Counted from the stretch's first letter, positions 1 through 11,086 are shown. The stretch: DNA of 64,000 nt from Cercospora beticola (GCF_033473495.1 NC_088937.1:4154001-4218000), one strand, 5' to 3'. Made by a program: numbers and translations. The notes: generated by a model not told the origin, from the letters alone.

Positions 1-983
1 GGGAATACGCTCGTTGCCGGTCTTTCCGTTCACAAGCGAGTAAGAGCCGGACTGACCCTGCACACCGAACCACGAGGCGACAGTCTCGTGCGAGAGGAAA
101 CCGATTGGGTTCTCTGCAGAGTGGTTGGCCATGAAGCGGTAGATGAACGTGTACGCTGCAGGCTGCACGGCAACACCAGCAAATGGTCCGTTGAAGAAGT
201 ATGGGTTGGTCTGAACTTGAGTATCGAAGCGGTGGGATCGGAAGTTGGTCAAGCTCTCCATGGTGAGACTGCCTGGAGAGTAGTCGATCATCTCTTGGAA
301 TTGGCTGAGCACGACCTTCCAGTTGTCGCCCGCCTGGTAGAGATCACCTCGGGTGGGTGAGGCATCGGTCTCGTATTTGTTGTGTGAGCCGATCAGGCCG
401 TTTCCGCGGAGGAGGCCAGCGCCGCCCGGTGGACCACCCATCGACCATGAAGCAAGATCACCGTCGATGGTGGCACCAAGGATGGACAGGAATCCAGCGA
501 GGATGCGACCCATGCCTACGACATCGGTTGTGGCATCAATGTATTGCTGAATCGTGGCAACACCATTTCTCTGTTGAACTGTTAGCAGCTGAAATTGCGA
601 AGAGGCTCGGTATACGGACTGGCAAGACTATTGAGATGTTAGCTGATGTTTACGCATGAGATTCGGTGCACATTACACCCGTGGTTTGCAAACGCGTTCA
701 AACCTGGACAAGGACCTCTCTGATCGTTTGGACCAGGGGCCTGCCACTCATGCCCGCTCCCAGGGCCGACGTTGATGAACTGTGTAGCAGCGTTGAACTT
801 AGGCACAGGCTCAAAGAGAGCCGTAGCACCACCAGCACCAGCTTGACGCTTCAACATGTCCACGTCCACAGCCTCGAGGGCCTTTGCAACGAGCTCAGGA
901 TCGCGCTTGATAGCCTCCTCCATAATCTTGGCCGGGAAGGCGCTCGCGCCAACGGCGAGGAGTACTGATGCTGAGAACTTCAT
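1..983 (-). CDS. Heme-thiolate peroxidase/peroxygenase (peroxidase_2 family), partial
   Basis: Secreted-type chloroperoxidase/unspecific peroxygenase relative, which would use H2O2 to oxidise or halogenate small organics. Exon 1 starts at 983 with a short hydrophobic N-terminus (MKFSASVLLAVGASAFP) and carries RGPCPGLNAFANHG; Cys92 is the expected proximal heme ligand of the PCP motif. Exon 2 runs from 570 to the window edge and encodes RNGVATIQQY and then SHNKYETDASPTRGD, the family's distal region where an acidic residue sits beside Ser-x-Thr-Arg. The intron acceptor is at 571. The donor is ambiguous: GTAAAC at 653 gives an 83-nt intron, GTGCAC at 671 gives 101 nt, and both keep frame. The C-terminus lies outside the window, so only about 295-300 residues are visible. 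The family call is secure; halogenase versus peroxygenase activity cannot be told apart. Confidence 0.88.
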
Positions 984-2668
984 GATGATGGCTACTGCAG
1001 AGTCAACAAATTTGAAAGAATCGAAGTGAAGCAGTTTTTCCAGTAATCCTGGTCACAGATCGTCCAAACTGCAACAATACTTATAGTCTTACAGGACCAT
1101 CACAAGAATGTGACGCTGCCTCGGTGCATTTCCAACATCTTGGTTGCGTAGGTGCGTAGCATGCCACCACTGTAGTCCGGTGCGAAGTCAAGCGATGCCT
1201 AGTCCAAGGGTCAGTGTGAACAGAGGTCATCAGATTGGACAGATCGCAAAGCGTGCACCCACTCCGACCACGCAAAGCCCACGGGGCCCCAAGCTTACCT
1301 ACAACCGTAAGTCTTGGTTCCAAGCCCCGGGCTAAACGTGGATGTGATCTGCGCGGGGAGGAGGCAACTTTAAAGTTCTTGAGTGAAGATCACCTGCTGA
1401 AAGCGGTAAGAGGTGTTTTTTCGCCCCAATGAACGCCGACGTATTATGAAAGTCCTCGGCAGTACGGCCTCATATGGGTGACGATCGTCTGTACAAAATT
1501 GTGCCCTAGTGGTTCGCATTCGTCGCTTCTAGCGTTCTTCGTTGCGTGACTCTGTCTGGATGGTTCAGCTCGTAAATGTCTCGCGATCGTTTAGGCATTG
1601 CAGAATGTACTGTGGGCCCATCTCAGCGCCATCGACTTCATACATAGAAGAGGAGTGCCCGTCAGCTCAGCAGACCTGTTTGTAATCGTTCACGAGCATT
1701 TTTTGCATTGCCTCGGTGGCGCGCGCCACATTTCAGACTTTTTCGAAGCCTCCAAGCCATCAGGCCACCCGCTGCCACAGTGCCTCGTTTCCACTTTCCT
1801 CGTACTTGCACGGCAGCTCATGTCATGGTTCCTCGACTCGCGCAGCCTGACCGATGCAATGCTGCGCAACCGCCTTATGATTGAAGGTGCAACCAGCTGC
1901 AGCCATCGAGTGTTCGGCGTTGGCATTCGCGATCATGAAAAGTCGAAACTGCCCTCCAGACTCGTTGTCCAACTGGCAATCGAACACGCACGACTGCAGA
2001 CTTCACCTGCCTTGCGCTCGTAAATAATGTCTGGCGGGCATGCGAAAACGATGAGCTAAGAGATGCATTCATGCTTGACTTTGCGCGAACACAAGCATCA
2101 CATCCTCAAGTTTGCAAGCTTCGAAGTGAAAGCTGCGTGTCGCACAGCTTTCCTCTTCCAGATCGCTGTTCAACTGACCACGTGTGCACCATGCAGAGGA
2201 TACTGCCACATGGACTTTGCCTGCTCGTCAATCCATCGATCCCATGGCGTCCATGGACTCTCACCTTGGTTCGTAAGTTTCAATCCGTTGATTGTGTTAG
2301 GCGAAGAACACATACATTGGTTCCGAGGCTCACACTCGCTCGACGCGGAATGGAGATGCTTCAGCTTCGTGCTAAAGCCTGCAGGCACTCGTCAAGTCCG
2401 GTGCGTCTGCACTCCCTGAGAAAGTCGATGGCCTGTGATTTGCCGATTGAAAGCAGCTGGCGTAAGGAAACATGCGCTACAATTCCATGCATGTCAAAGA
2501 CGGCCATACGGGGGTGGTTTTCCAGTGCATGAGTGTCGGAAGCGCCTGCTGCGACAGATGCTTCGGTTGTGCTGTCCCGTCATTGAGGTCGCTTCCGATG
2601 CAGGAGACTGTAAGATGTGTCATCTGGTCTTATCATCGTCGGCAGTGTCGATAAATAGAGGTCGGAGT
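984..2668. other. Intergenic region, no secure gene
   Basis: About 1.7 kb between the peroxygenase start and the histidine kinase end. The only stretch with coding character is 1598-2023 (+), reported separately. The overlapping frames at 2063-2532 show no domain or splice structure that I can support. Confidence 0.5.
1595..2023 (+). CDS. Possible hypothetical coding exon
   Basis: An open frame of about 140 codons ends with TAA at 2023. It has coding-like codon use in its second half, but no ATG near its 5' end: an in-frame TAG lies at 1592-1594 and the first internal ATG is near 1819. If it is real, it is a 3' exon reached through an acceptor near 1594 (TTTAG). It has no recognised domain. 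The opposite strand is also partly open here, so this may be chance. Confidence 0.2.
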   Translation, partial: ALQNVLWAHLSAIDFIHRRGVPVSSADLFVIVHEHFLHCLGGARHISDFFEASKPSGHPLPQCLVSTFLVLARQLMSWFLDSRSLTDAMLRNRLMIEGATSCSHRVFGVGIRDHEKSKLPSRLVVQLAIEHARLQTSPALRS

Positions 2669-2752
2669 CTACTTTGAGCTCAACTCCTGCTTAGCTTTCT
2701 TGCCGAGCACATCCTCAATTTTATCAACCTATTGACATGTAAGACGAAGCAT

Positions 2753-5528
2753 CTAACTCACTTTCTTCTCCGGCATGATCGTCATGAGTTTACTTACCAT
2801 CTCTTCGATCTTGTAAGGCTTTGAGATCACATCCTGCATACCGCTTTCGAGCATTTCATCGAGTTGAGCGCCTCGCACATTCGCCGTGACACCAAGGATG
2901 GGAATGTATTCGATCGAACCATCTTTTTCGAGTTTGCGGATTTCCTTCGCGGCTGAGTTGCCGTCCAGGATAGGCATTTCTTGATCCATCAAGATTACGT
3001 CGAACGCTGCTTTATCACCGCCAGAGGCCTTTGGTGCAGCGCGAACAGCGTCGACAGCCTCTCTGCCATTACTCGCTGTCGTCACGTTGAAGCCTGTGCT
3101 ACGTCAGTATTGCAGGCACAGATGACTGGCATCGGCAAATCTCACCTTTTGCTTCCAGCTTGCGAAATACGATCTTTGCGTTGATGACGTTGTCTTCCAC
3201 CAGCAAGACATGTGCTCGAGAGCCAGATTGTTTGACATCTGCCACTGGGCGGCTTTCAGTCTTGTCCCCAGATTTACCGTCTTGAATCAATTCCTGTGAC
3301 TGTAGCCTTCCCGAATCTTGTTCTGCTCTCGAGATGCGCGGGCGCTGGGCGACCTGATAGGTGTTGTCTTGTTTCGGCATGTTTCCATCAATCTCGCCGC
3401 TGTCTACTACGTTGCCACCCGGAGCATCGCTGAAGCTTTCTGCAGTCTCTTTCCGCATCGAAGGTGCCCACTCGAAGGGCTCAAATCCTTCTAGTTCTGA
3501 CGGAGAAGCAATACCCAAGCTCTTGATTTCATCGCGAACTTCCTTCTGGCGCTGCAGGTCTTCCATAAAATCTGCGTCGAGATCACATCGCTTTACCTTG
3601 AAGAAGAATCCGAATGTACTGCCTTCACCTTCTTTGGAATTGACACCAATTTCGCCACCATGTAGATGACAAATCTTCCTTGAGATATTCAGGCCGAGCC
3701 CACTGCCGCCATATACCTCTTCAGTCTTCGGCGTTGCCTGTCGAAATCTTTCGAATAGCTTCTGTTGTCCTTCTGCACTGATGCCAATTCCTGAGTCCTG
3801 CACTGCCACCATGATGTATACAGAGTCTCCATTTCCCCATTCGCTGCTGTTCGTAGAGTCCATTCTGTAAGCGAGATTCTCGCTCTGAAAGAACACAACA
3901 TTCGGTGGGTAGGACTTTGGTCTCTCCAAGCTGGCTCCTACTGAGCAGACTACTTTCTTGGCACCCTGAGCACGAGACGTAAACTTGATGGCGTTTGTGA
4001 TTAAGTTGATAAGAACCTGTCCAATGCGCGGCATGTCCGCCTGCACAGTTCGGATACCGGCATCCCGATATGATGAATCGACACGATATCCAAATTGCAT
4101 CTTCTGCTTCTTGAACTCGTGCTGAAACATCTTCAACGTTTGCGCAAGTTGGTGATCCGGGTTTGAAGGCTTCGGACGCAGCGATAGCAGAGACGCATCC
4201 AGTTTCGAAAAGGACAATACATCATCCACAATGTTCTTTTGATGCGACACGCACAGTGAAATAGTCTCCACGGCTTCTTCTATCATCTTGATGTCAATTT
4301 GATCGCCGATCTTGTCCCGGACTGAATCGCCGATGTCTTCGGCGCAATGAAGCACAGCACTCAAGGGGTTGCGAATCTCGTGACTGATCATGTCGATGAA
4401 TCGCTCTTGTTGCTCTTTTCTTTCACGAGCCTGCTGCGCTGCTTTCCTCTCGTTGAGCTCAGCGCTTTTTTCAGAACTGATGTCGACAATGCTGCATATG
4501 AAGCCTCCCTTCTCCCGCAGACTCACATGCTGTAAGTTGTCATCGTCGAGAGGGGTGAGGAGCAGAAGTCGCCACGGATGTGGTTCGCCACGCGCTCTGA
4601 ACTCTGTACGGAGCTGCTGCTGGCTCGAGAACGCCTCCTTATATGCAGCCATGACTCTGTCATAGTCTTCTGGATGAATACTTTGGGGCCAACTGGTGAA
4701 GGACTTGTCCTCAGTATCTAGCATCGTGGTCAGATCGTAGAAATGTTGATTGACAAACACAGCACGAGCATTGTGATCAAGAATAGCCAGTCCAGATGGC
4801 AACATCTCGGCAAAGCGGCGAAAGAACGGATGCTCGTCTAGGGGTGTGTTCTCGACTTGCTGCACCTCCTCGTTCGGATTATCGGCTCCGCTGCGATCAA
4901 TCACGGTGCCACGTTCGCCAGCCCCCATCTCGAGCGATCTATACAGCATGGGCCGAGGGAGAAGCTGAATTAGCACTCCTTTGGTTTCGGATTTATTCTT
5001 GCCGTGACCCAGCAGTGGACTAGCGATTGCTGTCGACTGTTGCCGCGTTGCGCTGCCCTCTTCTTGAAACAGGCCGTGACCCTGTATCTCTTTTGGAATC
5101 CCACGAGACTTGACCGCTTCTATGACCTCCCTCGTTTCTGCTGATAGATGGTCCGAGCAAGGCTGGCCTTGCTTCACGATGCCACCAGCATTCTTCCACG
5201 ACGTGTTATGGAACAGAAGGAGTTGCCCATCCCAGAACACCGCCGCAGCGTACGGCAGTGAGCTAATTGTCACGGCGTGACAGCGCAAATCACGAGGCCA
5301 AGTTTTGTAGTCGCCGAGGGGGCATTTCTGCCATGCGTCTGCGCTGCCTGGCAGAGGATTCCCATCCTGTTCAGACCCATCGCCGCTGCCAGATTGGGAG
5401 GAATCCTTCATCGCTTCATGTCGTGGTATCGTGGACTGTTTGCATGGAGCGGCTGCACTTTCGATGCTGGCTTCCGCCGGACGAGAGTCGAGCTCTTTGG
5501 CGATGCGGTCAGAGTGATGATCACGCAT
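2753..5528 (-). CDS. Soluble hybrid histidine kinase with PAS-like sensor and C-terminal receiver
   Basis: Two-component phosphorelay sensor that autophosphorylates on His and passes the phosphate to its own receiver, then presumably to an HPt protein. Exon 1 is 5528-3146, the intron 3145-3094 (GTGAGA...CACAG, 52 nt), exon 2 3093-2753; the product is 907 aa. A PAS-like region spans about residues 235-355. The H-box ISHEIRNPLS places the phospho-His at 383. The ATPase domain has an N-box (QVLINLITNAIKF, about 504-516), G1 (DSGIGIS), F (LFERFRQ) and G2 (GGSGLGL, about 607-613). The receiver starts at VLLVEDN (about 774), with the phospho-Asp in LMDQEMP and the conserved Lys in SKPYK, both in exon 2. 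I see no transmembrane segment, so it is probably cytosolic. The acidic/Gln-rich linker (650-770) is low complexity. An alternative 3' end is described in the findings. Confidence 0.93.
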
Positions 5529-5893
5529 CGTTGCTTTGTGGCGACGACAAAATGGCAGGTTCCAGTCAGCAGCTTGCTATGACGTCTCGAGGCGGGACCT
5601 TGGCTCGTGACACCCGTCACGCTGTTGGGTGCATCTTCTTCGGGCGACACAGACAACAACGTCCGACAAGGACAACTAATTGTGAGCCAAAATGGGTGAT
5701 GAAACATGGTCGAAAGCTGTGCGAAGTGAATGTAGTAGTAGTTGCTAACTCTGCGGGTGACACTGCGATGCCCGTCGATCGATTCACTTCCCCGCTGATC
5801 TCATTGGCCCATAACTCTGGAACCAAGTCCGCCTGCTACGGGGCCTGCCTCCGACTATGCAGAGAGCGACAACACCGCATAGCTCGCTGCGTC
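5529..5893. other. Short intergenic region
   Basis: 365 bp between the histidine kinase start and the end of the decarboxylase-like gene, so it should contain the kinase promoter. I see no gene or repeat here. A long plus-strand open frame crossing it has no domain and looks like a shadow. Confidence 0.5.
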
Positions 5894-6478
5894 TCAATTG
5901 GTGGGGATCGGCACATCCAGCCCATTCAAAGTGATGGATATGTAGGAGTACAGGGCCGTAAATTGCACCAAGGCGATTGCGCCTTCTTTACCGAAGGCCT
6001 CGACTGAGCTCTGCCACAGCTCTGCCGGTAACGGTCCAGGAGTGCTGCACAAATGTCTTGCTACGTCGTACGCGAGACTGCAGTCGCTGTTGAGATCCGC
6101 TGGCTTCCGGTTCTCCTTGATCGCTTCAATCTGGGCTTTGTTCAAATAGCCCGCCTTTTCTGCCACGTTCTCATGTGCATAGAGCTCATAAGCAGCCTGA
6201 AAGTTGCCTCCACACACGAGGATGGCAGTCTCCTTCGCATCATTGGGCAAGCCTTTGAGGCTGCCCACGCTGAAGATGAGATCCGTGGCTCGGTGCCCAA
6301 GATTTGGGTAAGCCATGAACAGCGCAAGAGGGCCTATGAGGGCTCCATTGTCGTCTTTCCAGCGGAATATCTTCTCATTGAACCCGCCAGAGACCAGTTG
6401 CTCAGAAAAGGTATCATACTCTGCTTTCTCTTCTTGTGAAAGCTCTTCTGGGCGGCGAGGAGGAACGCGAGATCCCAT
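5894..6478 (-). CDS. Carboxymuconolactone decarboxylase-like (AhpD-fold) protein
   Basis: A 194-aa protein of the carboxymuconolactone decarboxylase family, all-helical and usually oligomeric. Fungal members are often uncharacterised. The recognisable core runs from the DLIFSVGSLKGLPNDAKETA region through GGNFQAAYELYAHENVAEKAG to KAQIEAIKENRKP, the usual CMD helix pair. The CxxC pair of the peroxidase-type AhpD enzymes is missing in the AYELYAHE helix, so a redox peroxidase role is unlikely. The start is placed at ATG 6476-6478 (MGSRVPPRRPEEL). The frame stays open upstream to 6499, but only with non-ATG codons. It lies on the same strand as its neighbours; I see no evidence of an operon-like unit. 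The substrate is unknown. Confidence 0.8.
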   Translation of the reverse strand: MGSRVPPRRPEELSQEEKAEYDTFSEQLVSGGFNEKIFRWKDDNGALIGPLALFMAYPNLGHRATDLIFSVGSLKGLPNDAKETAILVCGGNFQAAYELYAHENVAEKAGYLNKAQIEAIKENRKPADLNSDCSLAYDVARHLCSTPGPLPAELWQSSVEAFGKEGAIALVQFTALYSYISITLNGLDVPIPTN

Positions 6479-6953
6479 ATTGGCGAATGTTCGCTTCAAT
6501 TTTTCTACGCGTTCAGTGTAAGGAGTCTTTTGGCAAGGATAAAGGTGAGAACGACAAGTTCAGACCGCGCGACCGCTCAAGAGTACCTCTGACGATCTCT
6601 ATATGCATCTGACTTTGGGTGGTAGCCGAACGGAGTGATGCGGAGTTTCTGATCATGAATGGGATATCCTGCGATTCAGTCATCTTTCCGGGCATCATCT
6701 CACCTTCCGCGCCTGTCGACGGCGCCCACGATAAGACTCGGAGGAACTGTCCGTCCGGCACGTATGGGTGAGACGTTGAAATTGTCAAGAGAACAAGACA
6801 AAGCCAACCTTCATCTTGGCGTCATTTGTGCCTGTATTGCCGAAGCTGTCCACGACTTTTCCCGCCAACCCTCCGCAAAGCGCCTTCCATCTGGGTATCA
6901 AACTGTATGTAAACATCTCGACTCGCTGTATTTTACTCCATTCTTTGCAAATG
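6479..6953. other. Intergenic region
   Basis: 475 bp between the decarboxylase-like start and the esterase stop. It must hold the esterase 3' UTR and the upstream promoter of the 5894-6478 gene. I see no supported gene. Confidence 0.5.
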
Positions 6954-8054
6954 CTACGCCAACGCAACCTTCCAGGCCTCTGCTGCCGTTGGTCGAGCCA
7001 CTTTCGTGCCCAACAGCCATCCTATACCAACGATTGTGTCGATTAAAGCGCGATTCGCCACGGTCAGCCCCCTCATGGACGCCCAATGCGCGTGCGGACA
7101 TCCCGGATACAGGTCCAGCTTGGTCGGGACGCTGGCATTCTTGAGCATCTCTTCATAGATGAGCCCGTCGTCACGCAATGGGTCTTGGCCACACACCTGA
7201 AGAAATGTCCTTGGCTGTCCAGCGAGTGGTGTCTTCGAGTTTGCTGCGTACCTCAAATCTGAGTCTCGATCCCACTGCACGGCATCCATCATCATTCTCA
7301 AAGACTCTTTCGCCAAAGACGATGATGCCGACGAGTTCTGCTCTAAAGAGATGTACCGCGACTTGTACTCTGGTGGACAGCAACCGCTATGCATGAGTGA
7401 TGGCGCCGCGAGCCACTGACCAGTCAGTGGATATGCCAGACTTTCTTCTTGAAATTTTCGAGATAGTGCAGCAGCAATTGCAGCTCCGGCAGAGACGCCG
7501 CCGATGATGAAGCCCTTCGTTGGATCAGCTGCGAGAAGCGGTGTCGTGGCATTCTCCGCGATCCAATATAAGTTGTCCCACGCATCGTGCTGGGCGAATG
7601 GAAATTTATACTCTGGTCCACATCGATAGCTGATGTTGACCACAGTCGCGCCGAACGACCTGACACATATCCGCGCTGTCTCCGTAAGCTGGTCGTTGTC
7701 ACCTCCGATGAAACCTCCGCCAAACAGTAGCACGATCAGAGGACCAGGTTGGGCCTTTGCGGGTTTGCATATTTTTGCTGAGCTCCGGAACCCGTCCCTC
7801 ATCTCGACATCGTGATAGAATTCCTCGCAATCGCTTGGAGCAGGACCTAGCCTTTTCACGTTGGCTTCGATAAACCCACGGAGGGCTCTGCGGGCAGCCA
7901 ATGGATCTGTGCTTGGTGGAGGCTGTGGGTACTTTGCTTGAAACTGGGCTGACATCAGAATCGTCGTATTCCAAGCATCTTCAGTTCGACTTACGGCGGC
8001 GACCTCAGGATGAGTTTGCGCAGACTCGTTCAACTCTGCTTTCGACAGCAGCAT
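6954..8054 (-). CDS. Alpha/beta hydrolase, HSL-type esterase/lipase family
   Basis: A 366-aa alpha/beta hydrolase-3 (hormone-sensitive-lipase-like) enzyme predicted to hydrolyse a carboxyl ester. Visible elements: nucleophile elbow GGVSAGA, a late Asp in CGQDPLRDDG, and a catalytic His in PHAHW, in the order and spacing expected for the family. The oxyanion-hole motif usually written HGGG is LLFGGGFIGG here, so the first His is Phe. The start is set at ATG 8052-8054 (MLLSKAEL); three more in-frame codons upstream begin with GTG. There is no signal peptide, so it is probably cytosolic. Fungal relatives often sit in secondary-metabolism or detoxification loci, but nothing adjacent settles a pathway. 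Confidence 0.88.
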   Translation of the reverse strand: MLLSKAELNESAQTHPEVAAVSRTEDAWNTTILMSAQFQAKYPQPPPSTDPLAARRALRGFIEANVKRLGPAPSDCEEFYHDVEMRDGFRSSAKICKPAKAQPGPLIVLLFGGGFIGGDNDQLTETARICVRSFGATVVNISYRCGPEYKFPFAQHDAWDNLYWIAENATTPLLAADPTKGFIIGGVSAGAAIAAALSRKFQEESLAYPLTGQWLAAPSLMHSGCCPPEYKSRYISLEQNSSASSSLAKESLRMMMDAVQWDRDSDLRYAANSKTPLAGQPRTFLQVCGQDPLRDDGLIYEEMLKNASVPTKLDLYPGCPHAHWASMRGLTVANRALIDTIVGIGWLLGTKVARPTAAEAWKVALA

Positions 8055-10012
8055 TTTGTCCACTTGTTTGTAACGTTCGACGATTCAGCGACTTGTCGAT
8101 CCAGGGTTGTTTCAACCTCGATAATGAATCCGTCCCGCAATCTTGCTCGTCAAAGATTCATCGAATGTCAGCTTCAATTGACAAGGATACAAAGCACAAT
8201 AACAGAACAACACTCTCACATCCAACTAACAGAGAGCGCAGAGCCAGACCTTTAATGCTGATCATAGACCCTTCCGGGTAGCTGGCCTGTGGCTTGGAAA
8301 CATAGTTCAAATACAAAAGCGATTTCCTACCTAGGTAATAGCAGTTTCTTCACGGCTAGAACTCCCACTTACCCAGCGATACACCGACAACCACAAAGCT
8401 CACAGACAAGCATCGGCTGCATATTTGACGTCCACGTGCGGCACTTGTCACTTTTCAGTGTGATTCGCGGATTCTCCGGCTTTCTTCACGCCTTGCGGAA
8501 ATGCGACTTCCTATTTGGGAAGGAGTAGCAGAATTTTTCTCATTGGCTGAACGCCTTCGGAGAATGACACGAAGACAGACATATGTTTAGAGCCCTGCGG
8601 AGTTCCACTTTCCATGTGCTTTCCTATGGTATGATGCCACGCGACAAATGAGATGCATTTCAGGGTCCGGGAACCACGTGGCTGCATATGCGTGCCATAG
8701 TGCATTTTCTTTCGAGATCGCGAACGTGGCTACCCTGATTGTGGCCCGAAGCCCTAATGAAATGGATCAATGCTCACCTTACTAATGAAATGGATCAATG
8801 CTCACCTTATGCTCTGCAGGACTGGACGCCAGTACCATATGCCGGCTCTCCTCAACTCTATTCAGCCTACTCCTGCGTAGGCTAATACCGATCAACCCTG
8901 AAGCATTTCGGAAGCACCGCCGCCGAGATGGAAGACAAGACTGGTCTTTGCAGCACCACATAGGGCCCGATTCCCTTCCATCAATATACATATCGAGCTT
9001 TGTGCATACGCCCAGCGAATCTGTCAAGGCTTCTGGAAGAATGGACCGACTTCGGCAGGACCTCCATGGAAGCCGCAGGGAACACGCCCTACGTTTCCAA
9101 TATACATCGTGGCGTTTGCCATTCAGCCCTTTGCAAGCTTCTCGATCCTTCTCGAAGATGCTGTGACGATCGGAGGTCACGGTCCACGTTCTCCTGCAGA
9201 TATCAGTCACGATACAGCAGGATCGATAGCCATTGTGCTGCTCCAATGCGACCATCACATCAAGTCAGCCTTGAGATATACTCCAACACCTTTCTTGTCA
9301 GACACTTTCGTTGCATCCGATCACCTGCGCGCTCTGGATGTACCACAGCCGTCCATCTACAATGTGCAGTGCATCCGATGGCTGAGTGGAGCGATCCATG
9401 ATCGGCGTTGAAGCAGCTTACCATGAGGCCAAGCGTTGGCTGCAGACGGACGTCCGAGCATCACTTCAGTCGTGAACAGCCGTGTGCACAAGCAATTCCC
9501 TACTCTGGTGAGAATGGAGCCGTGGAAGCTGTGCCAATGTTGCATTTAGCCGGCAGGTGTCCATCATTGTCCCTCTGACTAAGACTGTCCTTAGTCACTG
9601 AGCGGAACACCTCACTCGCAAATGGCCAAGAGACTTGTCACTCCCGGGTGATGCGAAACGATAAAATCGTGCATTCATGTATCTCAGCGGTCTAGGTATG
9701 TTTGAGCTCTCATGCTATTTCCTCTTTCGCTCGCGCTCTTTCAGGGAGAGTGTCTCGCCTCGTGGAGGCCGATGGTCGATAGGATGGACCACTCTCGAGC
9801 GCATGACTGGAGCGTCTCGACATTTCCAGCTCTCCATCCCCATTTCGTCTCGTTCTCAGTGCGCTCCTGCAATTCCCTACACTTTGGCTTGGAGCGGTCT
9901 TTGATTTCGGGATCTGATGGGACAGGAGAACCCTCATGACACAAGGTAGCAGGAGCACAAAAATGCTCGCCAGCCTCCATCCAGTATATGTGATTTTGTT
10001 TGAGCTTCCCAA
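8055..10012. other. Gene-poor region with a short tandem duplication
   Basis: About 2 kb without a supportable gene. Several overlapping open frames at 8798-9411 (+) have no ATG-anchored, domain-bearing product. It contains the 28-nt duplication listed next. Confidence 0.45.
8754..8809. repeat. Perfect 28-nt tandem duplication (two copies)
   Basis: Positions 8754-8781 and 8782-8809 are identical and directly adjacent; each unit begins CTAATGAAATGG and ends TGCTCACCTTA. No third copy is present. It lies in non-coding DNA and looks like a recent slippage or duplication event. Confidence 0.95.
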
Positions 10013-10556
10013 TCATCGCGGGCAGCTTGTGAGGTTGAGTGACTTGATGAACCTAGGCTCAGGGCGGTCGACCTGAATAACGAAGATCGGATATTCTTGT
10101 GCAGCGTTCCTTGGAAGGCTGCGGCTCTTTTTCTGTTCCACGAGTTCGCGTACAACGGCGAAAGGCTTGGTCTGTAAGCTGTAAGTTGAAGCTAGCATCT
10201 TCTTTCAAAGCTAATTGCGAGTGCTCGTTGAGGTATTTGATAACGCGTCTGCTGATTTCGTCCAGGAAGGTCCACCAATTTTCGCCATCGCCGACGTAGA
10301 GAATAACAGATCCTAGATATTCCCTAGAAACTTCTTTTGTGCCGTCATAGTGGAAGGTCGATCTGGACGTGTGACTGACTTCAAATTTTTCAATTTCCTG
10401 GGTCTCAGGAATTATGTGCAGAACGTGCATCCAATTGGGGGATTCAAGGGCCAGGATAACGGATGGGTAGCTTGGACGCCGTGTGAAGCTCACCAGACTC
10501 AACAAGCGTGAAAGCATGATTGGGTGGTCCGAGTTGAATGAAATGTCAGTGTTCAA
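10013..10556 (-). pseudogene. Hypothetical gene with an apparent frame break
   Basis: The minus strand from about 10590 to 10165 encodes a protein-like stretch (first ATG at 10517, MLSRLLSLVSFTRRPSYPS; later YLGSVILYVGDGENWW and EISRRVIKYLNEHSQL). Near 10165-10185 good coding character moves to another frame (FAVVRELVEQKKS... QEYPIFVIQVDRPEPRF), which ends at 10013. No GT-AG intron of normal length and frame links the two: the region just upstream of the CTTACAG acceptor lacks a good donor. The protein-like sequence also continues 5' of the first ATG up to a stop near 10590. I read this as a degraded gene or one with an unresolved exon. No domain is recognised. Confidence 0.4.
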
Positions 10557-11086
10557 GCGTCGATGAGTCGTGAGCGGCAGACAATTATACTATATACTAT
10601 TAGCCTCCTGTGTCCTAGCCAGTCAGGACTTGCTTAACAGCACTGCCCTCTGGATGGGGGCCTGAACCTTATACTGTAGATACATACCACGTATCCTGGA
10701 GGGAGGTTAGACATGAGCAGTCCAGCGAAGGCTTGTGATCAAGAAGTGGAAAGCTCCAAGATTCAACTAGCTTTACGGACAAAGTGTGGACGAGTAGCGT
10801 GGCCTTGTGCACCATGCATATCAATCTTTCTACAGGCTTGCGCCTGCACGACTAAGGTGGCATCTGTACGTGGTCTCGCAGTCTCCGAAGGTTGCGCGCA
10901 GACTTTGTGGATGTGAACTTCACACCTACGCGAACGTGGAGGGGTTAGTTACATACCTTCGCAAGAGCTTTGAATCAAGCAGTTGTGATGGGAGCCTACC
11001 TCCTCCTCAGGCGCTTTCTTCCACTCAAAGGACAAGCACTGTCCGGGCGGAAACATGTGTCGTAGGCCCTACTATTCTCTCCTCCA
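10557..11086. other. Intergenic region
   Basis: 530 bp between the frame-broken gene and the end of the Cys-rich gene. I find no gene, repeat or RNA feature. Confidence 0.45.

Noticed and set aside
5267..6007. 246-codon plus-strand frame across the histidine kinase start and the decarboxylase-like gene
   Set aside because: It overlaps two well-supported minus-strand genes and shows no motif of its own.
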